Source: Salinarimonas sp. (GTDB lineage Bacteria; Pseudomonadota; Alphaproteobacteria; Rhizobiales; Beijerinckiaceae). Taken from it: 64,000 nt of DNA. The stretch covers positions 4,299,501-4,363,500 of the forward strand of contig NZ_CP157794.1 in the NCBI RefSeq assembly GCF_040111675.1, read 5' to 3'. The notes under the pieces were generated by a model. The model searched no databases. It worked only from the letters and a program-made list of their open reading frames with translations, and had not been told where the DNA came from. Below are positions 40,675 through 48,440 of the stretch, piece by piece (position 1 is the stretch's first letter; the number at the start of each line of letters is the position of its first letter). The position numbers and the translations under genes are program-made.

Positions 40675-41580
40675 ATGACCGACGTGATCGCCAGCCCCTC
40701 CGTGCGGGCCCATGCCGGGAGGAACGGCGTCGATCTCGACGCGCTCGGCCACGAGCTCGGGCGCACCAGCATCGCCCGCGAGGACGTCGACCGGAAGCTG
40801 TCGGGCGGCTCCGCGCCCGCCAAGCCGGCCGCCGCTCCCACCGAGGACACGCACGCCCGCCATTGGGCCATCGAGCACGAGGCCTACGGGCCGGCGACCC
40901 GCGAGCCGCTCTCGCGCTTCGCCAAGGTCTCGGCGGCGGCGATGGCGGCCGCGCAGGCGCGCATCCCGGCGGTGACCCACCACGACCGCGCCGACGTGAC
41001 CGCGCTCGAGGCCTTCCGCGCCGCGATGAAGGGCGAGGCCGCCGCCCGCGGCATGCGGCTCACCGCGCTCGCCTTCCACGTCAAGGCGCTGGCGCGCGCG
41101 CTGGAGGACTTCCCGCGCTTCAACGCCTCCCTCTCGGAGGACGGCGAGACGCTGATCCTCAAGCACTGGGTCGACATCGGCATCGCGGTCGACGCGCCCC
41201 ATGGGCTCAGCGTGCCGGTCGTGCGCGGGGCGGATCGCAAGGGCCTGTGGGCGATCGCCGAGGAGATCGCCGATCTCGCGGCGCGCGCGCAGGCGCGCAA
41301 GCTGCGCCCCGACGAGATGGGCGGCGCGGGCATGACGATCTCGAACCTCGGCGGCATCGGCGGCAGCGGGTTCTCGCCGATCGTCAACCCGCCGGAAGTG
41401 GCGATCCTCGGGCTCACCCGCACCGAGACGGTTCCCGTCTGGGACGGCGAGCGCTTCGTCCCGCGCCCGATGGTCCCGCTCGATCTCAGCTACGACCACC
41501 GCGTGATCAACGGGGCGGACGCGGCGCGCTTTCTCGCGCATCATGCGCGCCTCATCGAGGATCCCCGCCGGCTGCTGTAA
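40675..41580 (+). CDS. 2-oxoacid dehydrogenase E2 catalytic domain without lipoyl domain
   Basis: 301 residues. Residues 5-41 are a peripheral-subunit-binding domain (IASPSVRAHAGRNGVDLDALG). Residues 75-301 are the CoA acyltransferase core, ending LDLSYDHRVINGADAARF with the catalytic His near 275. The motif reads HRVING instead of the common HRxxDG. There is no lipoyl domain; the substrate must come from the lipoyl protein at 38179-39216. GAGGAGG precedes the ATG. Acyl transfer to CoA produces acetyl-CoA or another acyl-CoA. No E3 gene is nearby. Confidence 0.87.
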   Translation: MTDVIASPSVRAHAGRNGVDLDALGHELGRTSIAREDVDRKLSGGSAPAKPAAAPTEDTHARHWAIEHEAYGPATREPLSRFAKVSAAAMAAAQARIPAVTHHDRADVTALEAFRAAMKGEAAARGMRLTALAFHVKALARALEDFPRFNASLSEDGETLILKHWVDIGIAVDAPHGLSVPVVRGADRKGLWAIAEEIADLAARAQARKLRPDEMGGAGMTISNLGGIGGSGFSPIVNPPEVAILGLTRTETVPVWDGERFVPRPMVPLDLSYDHRVINGADAARFLAHHARLIEDPRRLL

Positions 41581-41610
41581 GCCGGCGCACGCGTACCGAA
41601 AGACTCGCTC

Positions 41611-42381
41611 ATGACGATCGCCGCCCTGTTCGACCTCACGGGCAAGACCGCCCTCGTCACCGGCTGCCGACGCGGCATCGGCCGCGCCATGGCGGTCGCG
41701 CTCGCGGAGGCGGGCGCCGACGTCGTCGGCGTCAGCGCCGGGCTCGAGCCCGACGGAGGCGACGTCGGCGCGGACGTCGCCGCGACGGGCCGCCGCTTCA
41801 CGGCCGAGCGCTGCGATCTCGGCGACCGCGCCGCGCTCGACGCCCTGGTCGAGCGCCTCGACGCGGGCCCGCCGATCGACATCCTCGTCAACAATGCCGG
41901 CATCATCCGCCGCGCGCCCGCCGCGGAGCATTCGGACGCCGACTGGGACGCCGTTCTCGACGTGAACCTCACCGCGCCCTTCCGGCTGTCCCGCGCCGTG
42001 GGCAGCCGCATGATCGCACGCGGGAACGGCGGCAAGATCGTCTTCACCGCCTCGGTCCTGTCGTTCCAGGGCGGCATCCTGGTGCCCGGCTACGCGGCGT
42101 CGAAGGGCGCGATCGCGCAAGTGACCAAGGCGCTCGCCAACGAGTGGGCGGGCCACGGCGTCAACGTCAACGCCATCGCCCCGGGCTACATCGCCACCGA
42201 CAACACGGCCGCGCTCCAGGCCGACGAGGCGCGCACGGCGGCGCTGCTCGCGCGCGTTCCCGCCGGCCGCTGGGGCGCGCCGCGGGACCTCGCGGGCGTC
42301 ACGGTGTTCCTCTGCTCGCAAGCCGCCGACTTCGTCCACGGCGCCGTGATCCCGGTCGACGGCGGCTGGCTCGCGCGTTGA
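41611..42381 (+). CDS. kduD: 2-dehydro-3-deoxy-D-gluconate 5-dehydrogenase-like SDR
   Basis: 256 residues. A very KduD-like pattern: FDLTGKTALVTGCRRGIGRAMA, IDILVNNAGIIRRAPAAEHS, TASVLSFQGGILVPGYAASK (catalytic Ser, Tyr, Lys), and VNAIAPGYIATDNTAALQAD, ending VIPVDGGWLAR. KduD interconverts 5-keto-4-deoxyuronate-derived DKII and KDG; related enzymes act on gluconate or other sugar acids. It is the last plus-strand gene of the carbohydrate run and converges with the kinase gene 19 bp away. Confidence 0.8.
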   Translation: MTIAALFDLTGKTALVTGCRRGIGRAMAVALAEAGADVVGVSAGLEPDGGDVGADVAATGRRFTAERCDLGDRAALDALVERLDAGPPIDILVNNAGIIRRAPAAEHSDADWDAVLDVNLTAPFRLSRAVGSRMIARGNGGKIVFTASVLSFQGGILVPGYAASKGAIAQVTKALANEWAGHGVNVNAIAPGYIATDNTAALQADEARTAALLARVPAGRWGAPRDLAGVTVFLCSQAADFVHGAVIPVDGGWLAR

Positions 42382-42400
42382 GAGCAGGCGCGCCGCCCCG

Positions 42401-44017
42401 TCAGGCGAGGCCCTCGAGCAGCCGCGCCACGGCCTCCGCGCCGGGATCGTTGTGCCCGGCGAGCTTGCCCTCGCCGAGATAGGCCGCGCGCCCGGCCTTG
42501 GCGCGGGTGATCGCCGCCGTGCGATCGGCGCCGGCGCGCGCCGCCGCGGCCGCTGCGGGCAGCCCGTTCGGCAAGGCCTCGAGCGCGGGCGCGAGCGCGT
42601 CGATCATGGTGCGGTCCCCCGGCTGCGCGCCGCCGACCTGCATGATGCGATCGAGCCCCGCGGAGAGCGCACCGATCCAGCTCTTGCCGGAGGCGGAGGC
42701 GTCGCCGGCGGCGGCGAAAAAGATCGCGAGCAGCACGCCCGACGACCCGCCCATCGTCTGCGAGAGCTCGATGCCGATGGCGCGATAGAGCTGCGTCGGG
42801 TCGGCGAGGGGCATGCGATCGAGCGAGGCGCGCAGCGCCCGCGCGGCGCCGGCGAGGGTCGAGCCGGTGTCGCCGTCGCCGGACTTGGCGTCGAGCGCGT
42901 TGAGGTCCGCCTCCGCCGCGATCAGGAGATCGCAGCAGCGCTCGATCAGGGCGCGGTTCGCCGGGTGCTCGGACGCCATCGGCTGGATCGGCGTGACGCC
43001 GTCGGGAATGGGCAGCACCGTCGGCTCGTCGAGCCGGTCGAGGCCCGGCCAGGCCCGCGGGGCGACGGGGGCGTCGAGCGCCTTCATCTGCCCCGCGCCG
43101 ACCGGCAGGAGCGAGAGCGAGAAGCCGTGCATGTCGAGCGAGGTCATCAGCGGCGCGGGGCCGACGAGCCACTTCACCCGCGCGCCGATGTCGGAGCGGG
43201 CGAGCTCCTCGGTGAGGACCGACATCTCGAGCGGCGTCGCCCCGCCCAGATTGTTCATCAGCGCCACGTGATCGCCCGCGCCGAGATGCGGCCGCAGCCG
43301 ATCGACCACCATCGCCATCGCGGCGCGCGCGCCGGCGAACTCCACCTGCTCGATGCCGGCCTCGCCGTGGATGCCGAGGCCGAGCTCGGCCTTGCCGAAG
43401 GCGATCCGGTCCTCCTTGGGCGAGCCCGGCACGGTGCAGGTGTCGAGCGACATGCCGATGGAGATCGCGCCGTCGATGACGCGCTGCGCCGCCGCGGCGA
43501 CGGTCTCGAGATCGGCGCCCTCCTCGGCGAGCGCGCCGGCGATCTTGTGCACGAACAGCGTGCCGGCCACGCCGCGCGCCTGCGGCAGGTCGGGGAGCGC
43601 CACGTCGTCGTCGACGATCACCATGGCGACGTTGAGCCCGAAGGCGCGGGCGCGCTCGGCGGCGAGGCCGAAGTTCAGCCGATCGCCCGTGTAGTTCTTG
43701 ACGACGAGCAGGCAGCCGGACTTGCCGGTCACGGCGAGGATGCCGGCGAGGACGGCGTCGACCGAGGGCGAGGCGAAGACGTCGCCGCATACGGCCGCCG
43801 TCAGCATGCCGCGCCCGACGAAGCCCGCATGGCTCGGTTCGTGCCCGGAGCCGCCGCCGGAGACCAGCGCGACCTTCGAGCGGTCCCAGTCGGTGCGCAC
43901 CACGACCTTCACATGCGGATAGCCGTCGAGCCGCGCCAGCCGGCCGGAGGAGGCCCGCACCAGGCCGTCGATCGCCTCGGTGACGAGGGTGTCCTTGCTG
44001 TTGATGAATTGCTTCAC
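42401..44017 (-). CDS. Dihydroxyacetone-type kinase, DhaK-DhaL fusion (ATP-dependent)
   Basis: 538 residues from GTG 44017 with GGGAGGTGA upstream. The K domain (1-330) has SGGGSGHEPSHAGFVGRGML and the substrate-binding His217 in LGLGIHGEAG, which forms a hemiaminal with the ketose. The L domain (350-538) has NALDAKSGDGDTGSTLAGAARAL (Mg-binding Asp) and QTMGGSSGVLLAIFF (nucleotide site). Fused DAK kinases use ATP and act on dihydroxyacetone, or on erythrulose and related ketoses. It is transcribed with the CUT1 transporter behind it, suggesting that the imported compound ends as a small ketose phosphate. Confidence 0.9.
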   Translation of the reverse strand: MKQFINSKDTLVTEAIDGLVRASSGRLARLDGYPHVKVVVRTDWDRSKVALVSGGGSGHEPSHAGFVGRGMLTAAVCGDVFASPSVDAVLAGILAVTGKSGCLLVVKNYTGDRLNFGLAAERARAFGLNVAMVIVDDDVALPDLPQARGVAGTLFVHKIAGALAEEGADLETVAAAAQRVIDGAISIGMSLDTCTVPGSPKEDRIAFGKAELGLGIHGEAGIEQVEFAGARAAMAMVVDRLRPHLGAGDHVALMNNLGGATPLEMSVLTEELARSDIGARVKWLVGPAPLMTSLDMHGFSLSLLPVGAGQMKALDAPVAPRAWPGLDRLDEPTVLPIPDGVTPIQPMASEHPANRALIERCCDLLIAAEADLNALDAKSGDGDTGSTLAGAARALRASLDRMPLADPTQLYRAIGIELSQTMGGSSGVLLAIFFAAAGDASASGKSWIGALSAGLDRIMQVGGAQPGDRTMIDALAPALEALPNGLPAAAAAARAGADRTAAITRAKAGRAAYLGEGKLAGHNDPGAEAVARLLEGLA

Positions 44018-44021
44018 GGTC

Positions 44022-45026
44022 TCACCTCCCGGACGGGACGCGCGCGCCGGCGGCGTCGAAATAGAGGGGTTCCTTCGGGCTGACGGCGATCGTGTCGCCG
44101 GGCGTCAGGCGCGTGTGCACCTCGGCGAGCGTGACGATCTCGTGCCCGTCGAGCGTCAGGTGCAGGCGGGTCTGGTCGCCGAGCCGCTCGATGCGCCCGA
44201 CCCGCGCCTCGCGGCCCTCCCCGAGCCGGATGTGCTCTGGCCGCAGCCCGATCGTCGCGGCGCCGGCGGGCGCGGGGCCGAACAGGCCCGCCGGCAGCGT
44301 GTTGATGCGCGGCTGGCCCAGCCGCTCGGCGACGTAGACGCTCACCGGGTTCTCGTAGATCTCGCGCGGCGCGCCGACCTGGACCAGACGGCCGCGGTCG
44401 AGCACGCCGACATGCGTCGCCATGGTCATGGCCTCGATCTGGTCGTGGGTGACGTAGAGCAGCGTCGCGCCGAGCTCCTGCTGGATGCGCTTGAGCTCGA
44501 TGCGCAGCTCCGAGCGCAGCTTGGCGTCGAGCGAGGAGAGCGGCTCGTCCATCAGGTAGATCTGCGGGCGGCGCACCAGCGCGCGGCCGATCGAGACGCG
44601 CTGCATCTCGCCGCCCGACAGCTGCGTCGCCTTGTTGTCGAGCTTGTGGGAGATGCGCAGCACCTCCGCCACCTCGCCGACGCGCTTTCCGATCGCCGCC
44701 TCGTCCCAGCGCAGGATCGGCGAGCGCAATGGGAAGGCGAGATTGTCGCGCACGCTCATGTGCGGATAGAGCGAGTATTGCTGGAACACCATCGCGACGT
44801 CGCGCTGCGCGGGCGTGTGGGCGAGAACGCTGCGCCCGCCGATCTGGATGTCGCCGGCATCGGGACGCTCGAGCCCGGCGACGAGGCGCAGCGTCGTCGT
44901 CTTGCCGGCGCCGGTCGGCCCCAGAAGCACGACGAAGGCGCCGTCGGGCACGGCGAGGCTGACGTCCTCGACGGCGCGGATCTTGCCGAACGCCTTCGAC
45001 AGGTTGCGCAGGACCACCTCAGCCAC
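44022..45026 (-). CDS. CUT1 ABC transporter ATPase 2 (GlpT/UgpC-like)
   Basis: 334 residues from GTG 45026, overlapping the first ATPase gene by 8 bp. Walker A GPTGAGKTT, signature LSGGEMQRVSIGRAL, Walker B IYLMDEPLSSLDAKLRSEL, His-loop VTHDQIEAM, and a C-terminal TOBE domain (TIGLRPEHIRLGEG). Note GPTGAGKT rather than GPSGCGKT, as in the second ATPase of glycerol-type GlpST pairs. It works with the partner at 45019-46122 as a heterodimer. Confidence 0.9.
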   Translation of the reverse strand: MAEVVLRNLSKAFGKIRAVEDVSLAVPDGAFVVLLGPTGAGKTTTLRLVAGLERPDAGDIQIGGRSVLAHTPAQRDVAMVFQQYSLYPHMSVRDNLAFPLRSPILRWDEAAIGKRVGEVAEVLRISHKLDNKATQLSGGEMQRVSIGRALVRRPQIYLMDEPLSSLDAKLRSELRIELKRIQQELGATLLYVTHDQIEAMTMATHVGVLDRGRLVQVGAPREIYENPVSVYVAERLGQPRINTLPAGLFGPAPAGAATIGLRPEHIRLGEGREARVGRIERLGDQTRLHLTLDGHEIVTLAEVHTRLTPGDTIAVSPKEPLYFDAAGARVPSGR

Positions 45027-46122
45027 GGCGCACCCCCTCGTTCGCGTCGGTGACGAACGCGCGCCCCGTGCCGGCATCGAACAGCGAGAGCGTACGCGCG
45101 TCGAAGGAGAGCCCGGCGATCTCGCCGGGCCGGACCACCTCGCTCGCGGGCACGCGCGCCCGCAGCGGGCCGTTGACGGTGGAGAGCGTCACGATCTGCG
45201 TCGTCCCGAGATATTCCACCGCCTCCACCCGCCCGCGCAGGGGCGCGTCGGAATCGTCCGTGAGGTGGACGTGCTCGGGCCGGACGCCCAGCGCGAGGCG
45301 CCGCCCCTCCGCCTCCTCGCGCAGGGTCGGCACGGCGATGTCGGCGCCCGCGACGTGGACCCTCGCGTCGCCGGGGCGGAAGCCGCCCTCGAAGCGGATC
45401 ATGTTCATCGGCGGCGAGCCGATGAAGTCGGCGACGAACATGGTCGCCGGGTGGTCGTAGATCTCCTGCGGCGTGCCGAACTGCTCGACCACGCCGTGGT
45501 TCATCACCACGATCTTGTCGCCCATCTGCATGGCTTCCAGCTGGTCGTGGGTCACGTAGACGGTGGTGGCGCGCATGCGGTCGTGGAGCGCGCGCAGCTC
45601 CTCGGCCATGCGCTCGCGGAACTCGGCATCGAGCGCGCCGAGCGGCTCGTCCATCATGAAGGCCTTCGGCTCGCGCACGATGGCGCGCCCCAGCGCCACG
45701 CGCTGACGATCGCCGCCCGAGAGGCCGCCGACCGGCAGATCGAGGATCTCCTCGATGCCGAGGATGCGCGCCACCTCCGCCACCTTCGCCTTGACCTGCG
45801 CCCGCGGCATGCCCTGCGAGACCAGCGGATAGGCGATGTTGCGGCGCACGTTCATGTGCGGGTAGAGCGCGAACATCTGGAAGACGAAGGCGATGTCGCG
45901 CCGCGAGGCGGGCTCGTGGGTGACGTCCTCGCCGTCGATCAGGATCTCGCCCGAGGTCGGCAATTCGAGGCCCGCGATCATGCGCAGCGTCGTCGTCTTG
46001 CCGCAGCCGGAGGGGCCGAGCAGCATGAAGAACTCGCCGTCGCCGATGGTGAAGGTCGAGTCCCGAACCGCGACGAAGTCCCCGAACGTCTTGCGGAGAT
46101 TGCGAATGACGATCTCGGCCAC
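45019..46122 (-). CDS. CUT1 ABC transporter ATPase 1 (GlpS/MalK-like)
   Basis: 367 residues. Walker A GPSGCGKTTTLRM, signature LSGGDRQRVALGRAIV, Walker B AFMMDEPLGALDAEFRERM, and a TOBE/OB C-terminal domain (LALGVRPEHVHL). Two distinct ATPases, rather than a homodimer, serve this transporter, as in glycerol GlpSTPQUV systems of rhizobia. The GTG start lies 3 bp after the small membrane-protein stop. Confidence 0.92.
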   Translation of the reverse strand: MAEIVIRNLRKTFGDFVAVRDSTFTIGDGEFFMLLGPSGCGKTTTLRMIAGLELPTSGEILIDGEDVTHEPASRRDIAFVFQMFALYPHMNVRRNIAYPLVSQGMPRAQVKAKVAEVARILGIEEILDLPVGGLSGGDRQRVALGRAIVREPKAFMMDEPLGALDAEFRERMAEELRALHDRMRATTVYVTHDQLEAMQMGDKIVVMNHGVVEQFGTPQEIYDHPATMFVADFIGSPPMNMIRFEGGFRPGDARVHVAGADIAVPTLREEAEGRRLALGVRPEHVHLTDDSDAPLRGRVEAVEYLGTTQIVTLSTVNGPLRARVPASEVVRPGEIAGLSFDARTLSLFDAGTGRAFVTDANEGVRRG

Positions 46123-46125
46123 GGT

Positions 46126-46314
46126 CTACTCCGGGAAATGGCTGACGACGAGGAACATCACCGTGCCCGCCAGCGTCACGAGAAACGACCAGGTGTAGGC
46201 CCACAGGAAAAGCGGCTGCATCAGCATCACGACGCCGAGCGCGATCAGCACGGTCGCGACCATCTCCCAGGGCCCGCGGCGCAGGCGGACGATTCCGTCG
46301 AGGAAGCCTCTCAT
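46126..46314 (-). CDS. Small two-helix membrane protein in the CUT1 operon (GlpU-like position)
   Basis: 62 residues. A short basic N-terminus (MRGFLDGIVRLRRGPW) precedes two hydrophobic stretches (MVATVLIALGVVMLMQPLFL and FLVTLAGTVMFLVVSHF). The ATG overlaps the permease stop (ATGA). Small membrane proteins occupy this place between permeases and ATPases in glycerol/polyol ABC operons (GlpU, DUF2160), but this one is shorter. I do not recognise a named family; an accessory role in the transporter is inferred from position. Confidence 0.7.
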   Translation of the reverse strand: MRGFLDGIVRLRRGPWEMVATVLIALGVVMLMQPLFLWAYTWSFLVTLAGTVMFLVVSHFPE

Positions 46315-47252
46315 TTGCGCACCGCCCCGAAGGTGATGCCGCGGAGCAGGTGCTTGCGCAGCAGGATGGTGAAGATCAGGACCGGCAGCAGGAACAAGGT
46401 CGCGCCCGCCGCCACCGCCGGCCAGTCCTGGCCGCCGACCCCGATGATGGTCGGGATGAAGGGCGGCGCCGTCTGCGCGGTGCCCGACGTCAGCAGCACG
46501 GCGAAGGCGTATTCGTTCCAGGCGAAGATCAGGCAGAAGATCGCAGTGGAGGCGATGCCGGTCGCGGCCTGCGGCAGCACGACCTTCACGAAGGCCTGGA
46601 AGCGCGTGTAGCCGTCGATGAGGGCCGCCTCCTCGTATTCGCGCGGGATCTCGTCGATGAAGCCCTTGAGCAGCCAGACCGCGAGCGAGATGTTCACCGC
46701 CGTGTAGAGGAGGATCATGCCCAGATGCGTGTCCGAGAGCCCGAGCTGCCGGTACATCAGGAAGATCGGGATCGCCACAGCGATCGGCGGCATCATCCGC
46801 GTCGACAGGATGAAGAACAGGAGGTCGTCCTTGAGCGGGATCTTGAAGCGCGAGAAGGCGTAGGCCGCGAGCGTGCCGAGGAAGACCGAGAGGAAGGTCG
46901 ACCCGAACCCGATGATCACCGAGTTGAGGAACCGCTCCCCGAAGCGCGAGGGCCCGGCGATCACCATGTCGTAGGAGCGCACGATCTCCTCGGCGAAGTT
47001 CGCCGGCGGGGGAAGCGCCTCGAGCTGCTCGGGCGTCACGCGCGTGCGCGTGGTGAAGAGGTTGACGTAGCCCTCGAGCGTCGGGTCGAAGACGACCTTG
47101 GGCGGATAGCTGATCGCGTCCGCCGGCGTCTTGAAGCCGGTGGCGACGATCCACAGGAGCGGGATCAGCGTGATCACCGCATAGGCGACGACGAGGCCGC
47201 CCGAGATCCATTTCGTCGTCGCCGACGGCTCGGTGATGGAATGCGCGCTCAT
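46311..47252 (-). CDS. CUT1 ABC transporter permease 2 (MalG-like)
   Basis: 313 residues with six membrane segments. The coupling motif EYEEAALIDGYTRFQAFVKVVLPQA (EAA loop) identifies a binding-protein-dependent permease. A large periplasmic segment follows the first helix (residues 45-100). It is translationally coupled to the other permease (ATGA) and to the small membrane protein. Confidence 0.92.
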   Translation of the reverse strand: MSAHSITEPSATTKWISGGLVVAYAVITLIPLLWIVATGFKTPADAISYPPKVVFDPTLEGYVNLFTTRTRVTPEQLEALPPPANFAEEIVRSYDMVIAGPSRFGERFLNSVIIGFGSTFLSVFLGTLAAYAFSRFKIPLKDDLLFFILSTRMMPPIAVAIPIFLMYRQLGLSDTHLGMILLYTAVNISLAVWLLKGFIDEIPREYEEAALIDGYTRFQAFVKVVLPQAATGIASTAIFCLIFAWNEYAFAVLLTSGTAQTAPPFIPTIIGVGGQDWPAVAAGATLFLLPVLIFTILLRKHLLRGITFGAVRK

Positions 47253-48196
47253 CTCGCCTTCACCTTGTTCAGCGCCTTCACGTAGATCGAGGCGAGGCCG
47301 AAGATCGTCACGAACAGGATCACGGCGTAGGCGGAGGAGTAGCCGGTGCGCCACTTCTCGAAGGCCTCGCGCTTCAGGTTGATCGAGGCGAGCTCCGTGA
47401 TCGAGCCCGGCCCGCCGCCGGTGAGCTGCACGACGAGATCGAACATCTTGAAGTTCTCGATGCCGCGGAACAGCACCGCCAGCATCAGGAACGGCAGCAC
47501 CATCGGGACCGTGATGGTCCAGAACTGCCGCCATTTGGAGGCGCGATCGATCTCGGCGGCCTCGTAGATGTAATCGGGGATGGATCGCAGGCCCGCGAGG
47601 CAGATCAGCATCACGAACGGCGTCCACATCCAGGTGTCGACGATGACGATCGCCCAGGGCGCCAGAGTCACCGAGCCGAGCATCGAGAAGCTCGAGGCCG
47701 GGATGCCGGTGAAGAACTCGACCATGTAGTTGATCAGGCCGATCTGCGGCTGGTAGAGGAACGTCCAGAAATTCCCCACCACCGCGGGCGAGAGCATCAT
47801 CGGCAGGACGATGATCGTCGTCCACAGCGCGCTGCCCTTGAACTTCTTGTTGATCAGGTAGGCGAGCGCGAAGCCGATCAGAACCTGGAAGACGATGGTC
47901 CACACCAGGAAGTGCGCCGTCGCCTGCATGTTCATCCAGATGCCGTCGTCGGTGAGGATGCGCTCGTAATTGCGCAGCCCCACCCACTCGACCTCACGGT
48001 TCAAGCGATTGGCGCGGTAATCGGTGAAGGAGAGCTGCACCGTCCAGATCAGCGGGAAGATGTTGATCGCCAGCAGCAGGAAGATCGTCGGCGCGACGAA
48101 GATCCACGCGATGGCCCGGTCGGAGAGGCCGCGGATGCGCCGGGCCACCGTCGGCGGCGTCGCCTTGGCGGCGGCGGTGATCACGCTGTTCGTCAT
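47249..48196 (-). CDS. CUT1 ABC transporter permease 1 (MalF/UgpA-like)
   Basis: 315 residues with six membrane segments. FVAPTIFLLLAINIFPLIWTVQLSFTDY is the typical first helix, and YEAAEIDRASKWRQFWTITVPM the EAA loop. ATG 48196 is chosen; the frame stays open upstream but runs through the repeat-rich gap and gives unlikely residues. It is separated from the binding-protein gene by 244 bp of repeats. Confidence 0.92.
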   Translation of the reverse strand: MTNSVITAAAKATPPTVARRIRGLSDRAIAWIFVAPTIFLLLAINIFPLIWTVQLSFTDYRANRLNREVEWVGLRNYERILTDDGIWMNMQATAHFLVWTIVFQVLIGFALAYLINKKFKGSALWTTIIVLPMMLSPAVVGNFWTFLYQPQIGLINYMVEFFTGIPASSFSMLGSVTLAPWAIVIVDTWMWTPFVMLICLAGLRSIPDYIYEAAEIDRASKWRQFWTITVPMVLPFLMLAVLFRGIENFKMFDLVVQLTGGGPGSITELASINLKREAFEKWRTGYSSAYAVILFVTIFGLASIYVKALNKVKAR

Positions 48197-48233
48197 GGAG
48201 AAGACCGTTTTTCGTCTGGTAGCCCGCGGCGAC

Positions 48234-48255
48234 CCCTCTCCCGGACGGGAGAGGG
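48234..48255. repeat. Inverted repeat in the binding-protein/permease gap (left)
   Basis: CCCTCTCCCG and CGGGAGAGGG are perfect 10-bp arms with a 2-bp centre. On the minus-strand transcript it forms a strong hairpin upstream of the permease gene. Confidence 0.65.
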
Positions 48256-48260
48256 ACAGG

Positions 48261-48314
48261 GGTGAGGGCGCGCCCTTCGGTGAGGGCATGCCTTAGGGTG
48301 AGGGCGTGCCCTTT
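48261..48314. repeat. Three 18-bp imperfect tandem repeats
   Basis: Copies at 48261-48278, 48279-48296 and 48297-48314 all begin GGTGAGGGC and differ at a few positions (GCGCCCTTC, ATGCCTTAG, GTGCCCTTT as the second half). They lie between the two inverted repeats of the 244-bp gap. Period 18 bp, so a slippage-prone or protein-binding array is possible. Confidence 0.65.
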
Positions 48315-48394
48315 GGCAGACGCGCGCCACGCGGCGATCGCCGCCGGGAGCCGAGCGCGTCGCGCGTGGATCCCTCACCCCAGGCCCCTCACGC

Positions 48395-48418
48395 CCCCTC
48401 TCCCTCGCGGGAGAGGGG
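48395..48418. repeat. Inverted repeat in the binding-protein/permease gap (right)
   Basis: CCCCTCTCCC and GGGAGAGGGG are 10-bp arms around TCGC, just after the binding-protein stop on the minus strand. Nearly the same arms occur at 48234-48255, so the two hairpins can also pair with each other. The likely role is protecting the upstream binding-protein message and lowering permease expression. Confidence 0.6.
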
Positions 48419-48440
48419 GACGCGTCTCACATCGGGGGCG

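Noticed and set aside
48197-48289. N-terminal extension of the CUT1 permease through the repeat region
   Set aside because: Residues are encoded by hairpin repeats and do not resemble permease N-termini; ATG 48196 gives a normal-length protein.
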